Positions 1 to 7,462 of a stretch of 33,957 bases of DNA are shown piece after piece. This DNA is from Planctomicrobium piriforme (lineage in GTDB: Bacteria > Planctomycetota > Planctomycetia > Pirellulales > UBA1268), in the NCBI GenBank assembly GCA_945871035.1, contig CAMBUD010000023.1, positions 1 to 33,957 of the forward strand, in the 5' to 3' direction. A program made the translations under genes and the position numbers. The notes below the pieces were generated by a model that was given only the letters and a program-made list of their open reading frames with translations, had not been told where the DNA came from and ran no database searches. Each line of letters begins with the position of its first letter. The first letter of the stretch is position 1.

Positions 1-615
1 AAGGAGATTTTTGAGGGTGACCGTCGCCGTGGGTGGGCCGTGGACGGCAGTCCGGCCGATGCAGTCAAGCTGGGCATCTCGCAATTTTGTCCACAGCGAC
101 CCGATCTTGTGGTCAGCGGCATCAACGGCGGTCTCAACGCCGGCATCAACGTGCTCTACTCTGGAACTGTCGCTGCGGCGATCGAAGGGGCGTTTTTTGG
201 CATCACAAGCATCGCCGTCTCGCTGGAGTACGCCGAGCACGCAGACTTTGATCGGGCCGCCTCGATCGCGCTGGATGTGATCACAGAAATCCTTGCCCGC
301 AAGCCCCCGGCAGGCAGTCTCTACAACATCAACATCCCCACGCGAGCCCTCCACGGCCAGCCAGAACTGCAAGTGGTGCAGATGAGCACAGCCCGTTACG
401 GGGAAGCGTTTGAGAAACGCATCGATCCCCGTGGGCGAATGTACTATTGGGCCACCAACGAACCGCCGCCTCCACCTTCACCCCACGATTGCGACGTGAC
501 GGCGTTGGCTGCTGGGAACGTGACGCTCACGCCGCTCGACTACGATCTCACGCATCGAAGTCGCCTTGCTGCACTCGCTACGGGAGAGTGGGCGATCAGG
601 CCACGAACGCTGTAA
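1..615 (+). CDS. surE: 5'/3'-nucleotidase SurE (5' end cut off by window)
   Basis: SurE hydrolyses nucleoside 5'- and 3'-monophosphates using a divalent metal. The frame is open from base 1, so the gene begins before the window; the N-terminal 'NDDG' metal-site motif must lie outside it. Seen here are the 'AVDGSPADAVKLGI' segment, the family signature 'VSGINGGLNAGINVLYSG' followed by 'TVAAAIEGAFFG', and the later 'NINIP' strand. The Asn of GINGG and the Ser of YSGT are the usual metal- and phosphate-site residues in this family. The visible part is 204 codons, close to the C-terminal four fifths of a typical SurE of about 250 residues. A proline run (PPPPPSP) near the C-terminus is a local peculiarity. 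The gene converges on the kinase gene with a 49-base gap. The family assignment is firm; substrate preference cannot be read from the sequence. Confidence 0.95.
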   Translation, partial: KEIFEGDRRRGWAVDGSPADAVKLGISQFCPQRPDLVVSGINGGLNAGINVLYSGTVAAAIEGAFFGITSIAVSLEYAEHADFDRAASIALDVITEILARKPPAGSLYNINIPTRALHGQPELQVVQMSTARYGEAFEKRIDPRGRMYYWATNEPPPPPSPHDCDVTALAAGNVTLTPLDYDLTHRSRLAALATGEWAIRPRTL

Positions 616-664
616 AGCAACAGAGAGTGGTTTTGCAAAGGCCCGCGTCCCATTCTGCCAGCAT

Positions 665-2227
665 TTATATTATACGCAAAACCTTGGCCGCCAACCCAGC
701 AACTGCAATGAGACCGATGCAAACAATCGCCCAAAAACTAAGAGGTAGCCCGCCTATTTGCATATGGGACAGTTGTTTCCAGTGAGCAGACAATTGAGCG
801 AGGACATACTTTTTCAGATTGGATGAAGGATTTTTCACACCGGCATTGCTACCAGCCGTGCCGGCGCCTTTCCCGGAAGCTTTTCCGGAAGCTTTTGCAG
901 AAGTTTGGCTAGCGGGGCTGGATCTTTTTTGAGTGGAACGCGCAGCGCTCGAGGGTGGTGGCGTGAAGGACAATGATGACAGATTGGCGTCGGAGCCCAC
1001 GGCATTCGCTTGGGAGTGAGAGCCCCCGAGTTTGACACTGCTGCTGGAACTACTGCTGGGCCCACTTCGTACCACCGGACCCAAAGGAGTTGTACGATGT
1101 GGAGCCATTGAGGCTGAGCCACCCTCAGCCGTAACTGGACGTCGTAACAACGGACGCTGTGCGGAATTTAAGGGTTGTCGCTGCTTCGACCCTGCGGTTG
1201 CTGCCAGCCACGCCGACAGCGCATCGGCGATCTCTTGGGCCGATTGCTGCCTCGCATCAGAGTGCTTCTCAAGCATGCGGAAATACAGCTCGACAATCGG
1301 TGCCGGAACATCCGGCCGTATTTCCAAGAGATTTGGTGGCTGCTGGTTCATGTGGGCTCTGATACGCTCCGCGAGCGTACCTTTGGCAAAAGGGGCCTGC
1401 CCCACGAGTAAGTAATAGAGCGTGCAGCCGAGGGAGTAGATATCGGAACGTCTGTCAGCCTTGTGGCTATCGCGGGCCTGTTCGGGTGCAAGGTAATCTG
1501 CCGTTCCGAGCACCTTTTCGTCATGTTCTCGCGTGAGAGAGGCGTCGTCGTCATCGTTTGCAGCAAGCGCTAAGCCGAGGTCAAGAATCTTTATGGTGCC
1601 ACGTTTATCGAGAATGAGATTAGCCGGTTTGATGTCACGGTGGATCAGTCCCTCCTCGTGTGCGTAGTGCAAACCGAGAGCCGCTTGACGAATAAAATCA
1701 GCGGCATCACGCACCTCAAGCGGCCCATCGTGCTTGACTTTCAAATGGAGATCAATGCCGTCGACGTGTTCCATCACGATAAAGTGGATGGACCCAGAAG
1801 TGTCGAGGTCGAAAGCCCGCGCGATGTTGGGATGATTGAGCCGGGCAGATGCCTGTGCCTCGCGTTCAAAGCGGGCTAAATAAGAACTCTGATCGACCCT
1901 TTTAACTGGAAGGACCTTAATGGCAACTGTTTGGTGGAGCGTGAGGTGCTCGGCAAGGTAAACACTGCTCATGCCGCCGGCACCGAGTAGGCGTAGTAGT
2001 TTATATTTACCAAGGATAAAGCCCTTGTGCTTCCCCTTTTGAAGCTGATCGATCTGCCATTGAGTGAGTATTTTTTTGTCGATCAACACCTGCAATAATT
2101 CGCTGGGAACGCTGCCTGTGGCGTCCTTCCAAGGCTCGATCGCCTGCTCGAGGCTGGCAGCGACTACTAATCCGCTTGCGCGAACTGTTCGCAGAAACTC
2201 CTCAATCGTTTGGCTATGCTCACTCAT
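665..2227 (-). CDS. Membrane-anchored Ser/Thr protein kinase (Hanks/PknB type)
   Basis: A 520-residue eukaryotic-like kinase. Residues 1-70 form the helical extension often seen before the kinase domain in planctomycetes (ILTQWQIDQLQKGKHKGF). The kinase domain covers about 75-345: glycine loop LGAGGMSSVYLA, ATP lysine K104 in AIKVLP, catalytic HRDIKPAN with D198, metal-binding motif DLG at D216 instead of DFG, and the APE-type loop end GTADYLAPEQ. All residues needed for catalysis are present. A Ser/Ala/Pro-rich linker with a run of seven Ser and a KASG repeat leads to one C-terminal membrane helix (about 496-517), so the kinase probably faces the cytoplasm on a tail anchor. No extracellular sensor follows the helix, so any signal input must come through the linker, the N-terminal extension or a partner. 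The gene is divergent from the glutaredoxin-like gene across 126 bases. Confidence 0.95.
   Translation of the reverse strand: MSEHSQTIEEFLRTVRASGLVVAASLEQAIEPWKDATGSVPSELLQVLIDKKILTQWQIDQLQKGKHKGFILGKYKLLRLLGAGGMSSVYLAEHLTLHQTVAIKVLPVKRVDQSSYLARFEREAQASARLNHPNIARAFDLDTSGSIHFIVMEHVDGIDLHLKVKHDGPLEVRDAADFIRQAALGLHYAHEEGLIHRDIKPANLILDKRGTIKILDLGLALAANDDDDASLTREHDEKVLGTADYLAPEQARDSHKADRRSDIYSLGCTLYYLLVGQAPFAKGTLAERIRAHMNQQPPNLLEIRPDVPAPIVELYFRMLEKHSDARQQSAQEIADALSAWLAATAGSKQRQPLNSAQRPLLRRPVTAEGGSASMAPHRTTPLGPVVRSGPSSSSSSSVKLGGSHSQANAVGSDANLSSLSFTPPPSSAARSTQKRSSPASQTSAKASGKASGKGAGTAGSNAGVKNPSSNLKKYVLAQLSAHWKQLSHMQIGGLPLSFWAIVCIGLIAVAGLAAKVLRII
873..896. repeat. 12-bp tandem duplication in the kinase linker
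   Basis: Two exact copies of ccggaagctttt lie side by side. On the coding strand they give the KASGKASGK stretch of the linker. The period is a multiple of three, so the frame is kept. This looks like simple slippage in a low-constraint linker. Confidence 0.8.
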
Positions 2228-2277
2228 AAAACAGTAATGGAAACAGGATAGTTGCGGCTATTAGAAGCTTTAGGTTT

Positions 2278-2307
2278 TTGCAGGTGCCGTTCGGCACAAT
2301 CCTGCAA
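2278..2307. other. Two-part hairpin in the kinase/glutaredoxin divergent spacer
   Basis: A 7-bp outer arm (TTGCAGG at 2278-2284 with CCTGCAA at 2301-2307) encloses a perfect 5-bp inner arm with a 2-base loop (TGCCG-TT-CGGCA, 2285-2296). A 4-base bulge, CAAT, sits on one side. No T run follows in either direction, so it is not a standard terminator. It lies 51 bases upstream of the kinase start and 47 bases upstream of the glutaredoxin-like start. It could be an operator or a leader structure; the pairing is visible, the role is inferred. Confidence 0.5.
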
Positions 2308-2338
2308 CTCTCAGTTCGATCCAGCATAAACCCAAGAC

Positions 2339-2344
2339 TATATT
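2339..2344 (+). promoter_or_regulatory. Possible -10 element, leaderless or near-leaderless start
   Basis: TATATT stands 9 bases before the ATG at 2354, and there is no Shine-Dalgarno sequence between them. The best -35 candidate (TTCGAT, 18 bases upstream) is poor. If the -10 is real, the glutaredoxin-like mRNA would have almost no leader. Confidence 0.25.
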
Positions 2345-2353
2345 AACGAAAAT

Positions 2354-2584
2354 ATGAAAGTTGTGCTTTACTCACGGAAGGGTTGCCATCTCTGTGAAAA
2401 TGCGGAAGAGATGCTCTTGTTTCACCATCCCGCCGCCGTCACCGTGGACATCGACACTGCGATCGAACTCAAGCAGCTCTACAACTTACGGGTTCCAGTA
2501 CTCGTAATCGACGGGCAGGTTGCACTCGAGGGCAATTTCCAAGAGCGCGAGATTGTGCGCTGTCTGACAACGCTAGCCGAGTGA
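2354..2584 (+). CDS. Glutaredoxin-like small thiol protein
   Basis: A 76-residue thioredoxin-fold protein of the short glutaredoxin-like (DUF836-type) group. It opens with the strand KVVLYSRKG and a CHLC active site (C11, C14), followed by a helix. The cis-proline region reads LRVPVLVIDG and is followed by the usual final helix. The family carries out thiol-disulfide exchange, but the physiological partner of this short type is generally not known. The ATG is taken as the start because the first strand of the fold begins right there. It is transcribed alone, divergent from the kinase gene and convergent with the HAD gene (50 bases between stops). It could equally be annotated as a thioredoxin-family protein. 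Confidence 0.85.
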   Translation: MKVVLYSRKGCHLCENAEEMLLFHHPAAVTVDIDTAIELKQLYNLRVPVLVIDGQVALEGNFQEREIVRCLTTLAE

Positions 2585-2634
2585 CTCTCTGCGGGCACAT
2601 AAGTCCGTGTTGAATCGCGAAGCTCTTCAAGGAA

Positions 2635-3258
2635 TCAAAGGCCAAGATTCATACCGCGACGACTGAAGTCATCGATAAGCTTTGCGGCCGACGTAAAGAG
2701 TTCTGCATCCCAACCGGCTGCTCGAGCACCGGCAACATGGACAGGAATGTCATCGCAAAAAAATATTCTTTCGCTCGGTACGCCTGCTCGCATAGCTGCT
2801 AAATTGAATAGCGCTCGTTCCGGCTTGAGGAGACCGATTTCATGACTGAGCACGGTTTCTCGGAAGCTTGCTGGCAGAAGGGCGAAGTTTTTTCTGAGCA
2901 AGTGCTGCCAGTGAATGTCACAGGTATTTGAAAGGATGCCGATCGGATACTTGGCTCGCTCAAGTCCTGCAATCACTGGCAACATGTCGATGCGCAAGGT
3001 AAACATGTCGCTGGCGGCATGCGCCAGAGCAATTGGGTCGGATCGTGTTTGCGTATATTGGGAAAACTGATCGTGAAAAGATCGCCAGTCGCAGTGGCCG
3101 CGTTCGAGCGATTCCTGTTGCTGACTGCTCTCCAGAAATGCTGCAATCGTGGCTGCCGCCGCGCCGCTTTCTGCCGCCATCTGCTCGATGGACCGTTCGC
3201 GGTCAAACGATACGATCACGTTTCCTAGGTCGAGAAAGACGAATTCAGGACGTATCAT
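2635..3258 (-). CDS. HAD-superfamily hydrolase (YihX-like)
   Basis: A 207-residue haloacid-dehalogenase-fold hydrolase. Motif I is FLDLGNVI, with D10 as the nucleophile. The second Asp of the usual DxD is Gly, which is normal in the YihX-like branch. Motif II is the SNT after GIL, motif III the Lys of LKPERALF, and motif IV the acidic pair in FFCDDIPVH followed by GARAAGW. A helical cap lies between motifs I and II. Relatives include sugar-phosphate phosphatases such as alpha-glucose-1-phosphate phosphatase, but the substrate cannot be deduced here. The start ATG at 3258 is supported by an AAAGGTG ribosome site a few bases upstream on the coding strand. It is divergent from ilvD with an 80-base spacer. 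Confidence 0.88.
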   Translation of the reverse strand: MIRPEFVFLDLGNVIVSFDRERSIEQMAAESGAAAATIAAFLESSQQQESLERGHCDWRSFHDQFSQYTQTRSDPIALAHAASDMFTLRIDMLPVIAGLERAKYPIGILSNTCDIHWQHLLRKNFALLPASFRETVLSHEIGLLKPERALFNLAAMRAGVPSERIFFCDDIPVHVAGARAAGWDAELFTSAAKLIDDFSRRGMNLGL

Positions 3259-3338
3259 GAAGCGGCACCTTTCAAACTGCTGTCGGGGATACTATTCTGC
3301 AAAAAACCTCTACCGAAGAAACCCCTAGAATCGAAATT

Positions 3339-5033
3339 ATGGCTAATCTTAATCGCTCTCTGAATCGCTACAGTTCTCGCATCACACAACCGCGATCACA
3401 GGGCGCCTCGCAGGCGATGCTACTGGGAACGGGGTTGCAGCCTGCTGATCTCGATAAGCCGCAAGTTGGGATTGCCAGCATGTGGTATGAGGGCAACACC
3501 TGCAACATGCACCTCGATAAATTAGCGATTAAAGTGCGGGAAGGAGTGTTGGCTGCAGGCATGGTGGGAATGCGGTTCAACACGATTGGCGTCAGCGACG
3601 GTATTTCAATGGGCACAGACGGTATGAGTTACTCGCTTCCATCTCGGGAGATCATTGCTGATTCGATTGAAACGGTGATGGAGGCCCAGTGGTATGACGC
3701 GCTCGTGGCGATTCCTGGATGCGACAAGAATATGCCAGGTAGTCTGATGGCAATGGGGAGGCTCAATCGACCAGCGCTCATGGTTTATGGCGGTACGATT
3801 CGGCCCGGCCACCTGACCGACGGCACCGTGCTCGATATTGTCTCAGCATTTCAGTGTTTCGGAGAATATGTTTCCGGTCGTATCGACGACACACGGCGCG
3901 CCGAGATTGTGCGGCACGCTTGTCCAGGAGCCGGTGCCTGTGGGGGCATGTACACTGCCAATACCATGGCTGCGGCTATCGAGGCACTGGGCATGTCGCT
4001 GCCCAACAGCGCGTCCATTCCTGCCGAAGACCCGGCCAAGTTAGAGGAATGCTTGCGGGCAGGCGCAGCTGTGCGGCATTTACTGGAGCGAGATCTCAAG
4101 CCCCGCGACATCATGACGCGGCAGGCCTTCGAAAATGCGATGGTGATTGTCATGGTACTCGGTGGGTCGACAAACGCTGTACTGCACTTGATTGCAATGG
4201 CACGGAGCGTTGACGTGTCCCTCGAACCGAATGATTTTCAAGCCGTATCGCGGCGTGTGCCTTATCTAGCGGATCTGAAGCCCAGCGGTAAATTTGTGCA
4301 AGAAGATCTGCATAATATCGGTGGCACAAGCGGTTTGATGAAGTATTTACTCGACAAGAACCTACTCAACGGCGATTGCATGACCGTAACCGGTAAGACA
4401 CTCGCAGAAAACTTAGCGACAAATAAAGGGCTCGCTGCTGGTCAGAAGGTCATCCATCCGGTTGAAAGTCCGATCAAACCAACAGGACATATCACAATTC
4501 TGCACGGTAATATCGCCCCCGGCAGTGCGGTGGCAAAAATCACTGGCAAAGAAGGCTCACAATTTAGTGGCCCGGCCCGGGTATTTGATAGCGAAGAGGC
4601 CATGCTTGCCGCCTTGGAACAGGGCGGGATTCATCGCGGTGATGTTGTGATCATTCGCTATGAAGGTCCCAAGGGCGGCCCCGGTATGCCGGAGATGCTG
4701 ACGCCCACATCAGCACTCGTTGGTGCGGGACTGGGCGCCGATGTTGCCCTTGTTACGGACGGCAGATTTTCTGGAGGATCGCATGGGTTTATTGTTGGCC
4801 ACGTAGTGCCCGAGGCACAGGACGGAGGGCCGATTGCCTTGGTGCAAAGCGGCGACATAGTTGTCATCGATGCCAACACGGCCTGCATTAACGCCGAAGT
4901 TTCTGCGGCAGAATTTGATCGGCGTCGTTCTGAGTGGAAAGCCCCGCCGCTCAAGGCTACCCGTGGCGTCCTTGCAAAATACATCCGCGTTGTCGCACCG
5001 GCATCAGCAGGCTGTGTCACCGATGAGAACTAA
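3339..5033 (+). CDS. ilvD: Dihydroxy-acid dehydratase
   Basis: This enzyme dehydrates 2,3-dihydroxy-isovalerate and 2,3-dihydroxy-3-methylvalerate to the 2-keto acids in valine, leucine and isoleucine synthesis, in the cytoplasm. The 564-residue length fits the family. Three cluster cysteines are in the expected motifs: C55 in GNTCNMH, C128 in [10 protein letters not shown] and C201 in [12 protein letters not shown], which is the pattern of [2Fe-2S] members. The signature [22 protein letters not shown] and the C-terminal [19 protein letters not shown] are intact. The N-terminus has a short extension ([21 protein letters not shown]) common in this branch. No Shine-Dalgarno sequence precedes the ATG. 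No other branched-chain pathway gene is adjacent, so it is probably a single transcription unit, ending 23 bases from the stop of the convergent exported protein gene. Confidence 0.97.
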   Translation: MANLNRSLNRYSSRITQPRSQGASQAMLLGTGLQPADLDKPQVGIASMWYEGNTCNMHLDKLAIKVREGVLAAGMVGMRFNTIGVSDGISMGTDGMSYSLPSREIIADSIETVMEAQWYDALVAIPGCDKNMPGSLMAMGRLNRPALMVYGGTIRPGHLTDGTVLDIVSAFQCFGEYVSGRIDDTRRAEIVRHACPGAGACGGMYTANTMAAAIEALGMSLPNSASIPAEDPAKLEECLRAGAAVRHLLERDLKPRDIMTRQAFENAMVIVMVLGGSTNAVLHLIAMARSVDVSLEPNDFQAVSRRVPYLADLKPSGKFVQEDLHNIGGTSGLMKYLLDKNLLNGDCMTVTGKTLAENLATNKGLAAGQKVIHPVESPIKPTGHITILHGNIAPGSAVAKITGKEGSQFSGPARVFDSEEAMLAALEQGGIHRGDVVIIRYEGPKGGPGMPEMLTPTSALVGAGLGADVALVTDGRFSGGSHGFIVGHVVPEAQDGGPIALVQSGDIVVIDANTACINAEVSAAEFDRRRSEWKAPPLKATRGVLAKYIRVVAPASAGCVTDEN

Positions 5034-5056
5034 AAAGAATGCCGATCGAAGGGCTT

Positions 5057-5947
5057 TCATCTGGGCGGTGGTAGATTTTCAACCGGCACTGGTGGTCCAG
5101 GCACGATGACAGCATTTGACGGAAGTTGCTCGGAGGGAATCGGAACGCCGAAACTGGGGCCGGCAGGGGCGCTGGTAAACGGAGCACTACCGCCCTCTGG
5201 CGGCTGATAATAGGGTTCAGTTTGTGGCATCGGTGCAATGCCAAGCTGCGATAAGACCTTCGCCAACATTTTTTGTTCGAGCAGCGAATCGCGCCCGAGT
5301 GGAATCCAGCCAATATTGGCAGTTGGATTGGAAACCGGTCGCGGTTGGTCACCAACCTGTTGTCCAAGTGTGGGCAATGGGGTGCCGTAACGGTAGAGCG
5401 AGTCATCGTTGCGGAACGACGCGCCACCCGCTGTGGCCCGCATTGGACGAGGCATATTCTCAAGTTCCTTAAGCACTACAGCCTCAATACGCCAACCAGC
5501 AGGGTCGGGCAACAGTCGCATGGATCCAGATCTGCGAATCGATTGCAGCGTGCTCTCGAGACGTTCCCGAAATCCAACGGAGTCGCCTCGCCACGGTTCG
5601 AGAAGCGTAGCACCGGTCTGCGGATACGTATCGATGAGTCCTTCGGTGGGAATGCCGTTCGAAAAGACAACACGTTGTTCAGTCTGAACTTTGAAATAAT
5701 CGTCAACTACATCAACCATTTGTGACCACACGAGCTCTGCATCAAGTGGCGGGATCACCACCGAGTTTTTTGGTGTTGGAGGTGGGCCGGGCAGCATCGG
5801 CCCAGCAGGACCAACAATCACCCCTGCTGGTAGTGGTGCGAATGGATCTAGTTGGTGAACAACGGGCGGCAGCGGCGTCTGCGCATGCACTTTCTCAGAA
5901 CTGAGAATGATTAAAAAAAGCACAGCGAGAAAAGGCATTCGATCCAT
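5057..5947 (-). CDS. Exported proline-rich protein, function unknown
   Basis: I do not recognise an enzyme family. The start chosen (ATG at 5947) gives a compact signal peptide (MDRMPFLAVLFLIILSSEKV ending HAQ) and a protein of 296 residues; an upstream in-frame ATG at 5980 would add 11 residues. The mature protein starts with a Pro-rich segment. A folded core of about 110 residues follows (LDAELVWSQMVDVVDDYFKV, then TYPQTGATLLEPWRGDS and SMRLLPDPAGWRIEAVV). The C-terminal third is low-complexity and rich in Pro, Gly and Gln. Similar exported proteins of unknown role with an 'EPWRxDS' core are, as far as I recall, frequent in Pirellula-like planctomycetes. It probably acts in the periplasm or at the outer membrane. 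No linked gene suggests a pathway. Confidence 0.7.
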   Translation of the reverse strand: MDRMPFLAVLFLIILSSEKVHAQTPLPPVVHQLDPFAPLPAGVIVGPAGPMLPGPPPTPKNSVVIPPLDAELVWSQMVDVVDDYFKVQTEQRVVFSNGIPTEGLIDTYPQTGATLLEPWRGDSVGFRERLESTLQSIRRSGSMRLLPDPAGWRIEAVVLKELENMPRPMRATAGGASFRNDDSLYRYGTPLPTLGQQVGDQPRPVSNPTANIGWIPLGRDSLLEQKMLAKVLSQLGIAPMPQTEPYYQPPEGGSAPFTSAPAGPSFGVPIPSEQLPSNAVIVPGPPVPVENLPPPR

Positions 5948-5960
5948 GAAAGAGCACCGC

Positions 5961-5980
5961 CATGAGTCATCATGAGTCAT
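5961..5980. repeat. Tandem 10-bp repeat with TGAGTCA cores
   Basis: The 10-mer catgagtcat occurs twice in direct succession. Each copy contains the near-palindrome ATGAGTCAT. It lies 14 bases upstream of the preferred start of the exported-protein gene and could be a protein-binding site or chance; there is no independent support. Confidence 0.5.
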
Positions 5981-6041
5981 CTTGATCCGCCTGGTACGAG
6001 GCAGGATAGTCCCGAAAATACCACATCAGCTCAAGGTCAGT

Positions 6042-6070
6042 TACCGGTCATATTTCAGCCGAAATAGGTA
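6042..6070. other. Small hairpin downstream of the P-II gene
   Basis: TATTTC (6051-6056) pairs with GAAATA (6061-6066) around the loop AGCC, and TACC (6042-6045) can pair with GGTA (6067-6070) across a 5-base bulge. It starts about 21 bases after the glnB stop on the minus strand. There is no T run, so a terminator role is weak. Confidence 0.3.
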
Positions 6071-6091
6071 CCCTAAGCCGTTCGTATGCCT

Positions 6092-6439
6092 TTAGATTGC
6101 CTCGCGCCCACGCTCGTTAGTGCGAATGCGCACGCACTCTTCCATGGGCAGAACAAAGATTTTTCCGTCGCCGATTTCCCCGCTTTCGCCGGAACGTCCA
6201 CCCTTAATAATGGCGGCAATGGTCGGCTCTACGAAGTCGTCGTTGACAGCAATCTGAAGCTCTACTTTTCGCAGTAAATTCACGGCGATCTCATGGCCGC
6301 GATACGTTTCTGCGTGGCCACGCTGCCGGCCGAATCCCTGCACGTCAAGTACCGTTAGACGAAAGACCTCAACCTCGGAAAGCGATTGTTTAACACTCTC
6401 CAATTTATTGGGTTGAATAATTGCGATGATGAGCTTCAA
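6092..6439 (-). CDS. glnB: P-II nitrogen regulatory protein (GlnB/GlnK type) without Tyr51
   Basis: P-II trimers sense ATP/ADP and 2-oxoglutarate and control glutamine synthetase, ammonium channels and nitrogen regulators. The 115-residue protein aligns without gaps to E. coli GlnB over residues 1-51: the start MKLIIAIIQPNKL, LTVLDVQGFGRQRGH, then the T-loop AETYRGHEI. Position 51, the tyrosine uridylylated by GlnD in proteobacteria, is Ile (codon ATC, 6287-6289 on the complement); Tyr46 remains. The B-loop GEIGDGKIFV and C-loop VRIRT are present, with about three extra residues (GRSGESG) before the B-loop compared with E. coli. The start is TTG, forced by an in-frame TAG nine bases upstream and by the conserved N-terminus. 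Its upstream spacer holds the hairpin at 6612-6647; no amtB or glnA gene is visible nearby. Confidence 0.93.
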   Translation of the reverse strand: MKLIIAIIQPNKLESVKQSLSEVEVFRLTVLDVQGFGRQRGHAETYRGHEIAVNLLRKVELQIAVNDDFVEPTIAAIIKGGRSGESGEIGDGKIFVLPMEECVRIRTNERGREAI

Positions 6440-6611
6440 GACTGCCTACGGACAGATCCGCCTCCTGAGGTGCTCAGATCGTACCGGCAACTGCGTTTGA
6501 GTTGCAAGCACGAAGTTCTGAAAGCAAATAAAGAGAAAACATTCGCTCGCTTGCCAGCCACTCATGAACGATGTGTTGCCATACGTTTAGAGTTGAGGAG
6601 CAAAATGCCCC

Positions 6612-6647
6612 GGCTTGGGTGCGCGCAGGCAGATGCCCACCCAAGCC
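6612..6647 (-). terminator. Candidate terminator after the long minus-strand gene run
   Basis: A perfect 10-bp GC-rich stem (GGCTTGGGTG at 6612-6621 with CACCCAAGCC at 6638-6647) has a 16-base loop. On the minus strand it begins 66 bases past the RluA-family stop and is followed by GGGGCATTTTG, so the T tract is short and displaced. It may act as an imperfect intrinsic terminator separating the run from glnB. The rest of the 6440-6712 spacer shows no further gene. Confidence 0.5.
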
Positions 6648-6712
6648 ACAGCCGACAACGGCACAACGTAGGCTCCGACAGTTGATTGTGGGATTCAGTT
6701 CTTGATCGACGG

Positions 6713-7453
6713 TTAGTTCCAGTCACGCACAGCTGCACTGAATGTTGTCCAGGGGTCGATTGCTGCCACTTGGCAAGAGAGCTCGATTCGGCAATGGTTG
6801 GCTGGATGTGGAAAGCTAATCCAGGCAGCATGCAGTGCCAGTCGCGTCGCTACTCCTTTCAGTTCTGTGCTCGTGCGCGTGGTGTTGTCATACAGTCGAT
6901 CGCCTACGATGGGTGTTCCGAGCCATGCCAAATGTGCCCGCAGTTGGTGGGAGCGGCCTGTGATTGGTTCGAGTTCCAGCAGGCTGAGCAGGCCAGCAAC
7001 GGTGGTTTTCTGCGCGATCTGCCGCCAGCGCGAGGCGGCCCGACGCCCAAGGATCGGATCAATTCGTTTGCGCGGTGGGCGATAAGGATCATCGGCGAGT
7101 GGCAGATGAACAACTCCCTCGGTATCGGGCAGCGATCCGTGCACAACGCTGAGATAGCGCTTGTGAACGGCACGCGATTCAAATGCCTTTCCGAGAAAGG
7201 TACGCGATTGAAGATTGCGGGCCAAAATGAGCAGCCCTGATGTGTCGCGATCGAGGCGATGGACGGCTTCTAGGAAGCCCCACTCAGATGTAAGTTGTGT
7301 AATCACGCTTGATGGATCGTTTAGTGAGCGTGCCGGCACACTCGGAATGCCGGCCGGTTTATCGACAACCACAAGGTGCTCATCGGCAAAAAGTATGCCA
7401 ATGGTGTTCGGCAGAGTGCGGCCGCTTGAGTTGCCGTTGCATGGGTCGACCAT
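6713..7453 (-). CDS. RluA-family pseudouridine synthase
   Basis: The enzyme isomerises uridine to pseudouridine in rRNA or tRNA. The 246-residue protein has the first conserved strand ILFADEHLVVVDKPAGIPSVP and the catalytic motif HRLDRDTSGLLILAR, with D68 as the nucleophilic aspartate. The KRYLSVVHG segment and the RSHQLRAHLAWLG motif near the C-terminus complete the family set. There is no N-terminal S4 domain, so it belongs with the short RluA/TruC-like members; the target nucleotide cannot be assigned. It starts 9 bases after the stop of the preceding protease-like gene on the same strand and is probably cotranscribed as the last gene of the run. A functional tie to the protease genes is not evident. 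Confidence 0.93.
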   Translation of the reverse strand: MVDPCNGNSSGRTLPNTIGILFADEHLVVVDKPAGIPSVPARSLNDPSSVITQLTSEWGFLEAVHRLDRDTSGLLILARNLQSRTFLGKAFESRAVHKRYLSVVHGSLPDTEGVVHLPLADDPYRPPRKRIDPILGRRAASRWRQIAQKTTVAGLLSLLELEPITGRSHQLRAHLAWLGTPIVGDRLYDNTTRTSTELKGVATRLALHAAWISFPHPANHCRIELSCQVAAIDPWTTFSAAVRDWN

Positions 7454-7462
7454 TCTTAGACT

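Noticed and set aside
2635..3258. Gly in place of the second Asp of the HAD DxD motif, considered as loss of activity
   Set aside because: The DLGNV form is standard for YihX-like HAD hydrolases, so it is not evidence of a dead enzyme.
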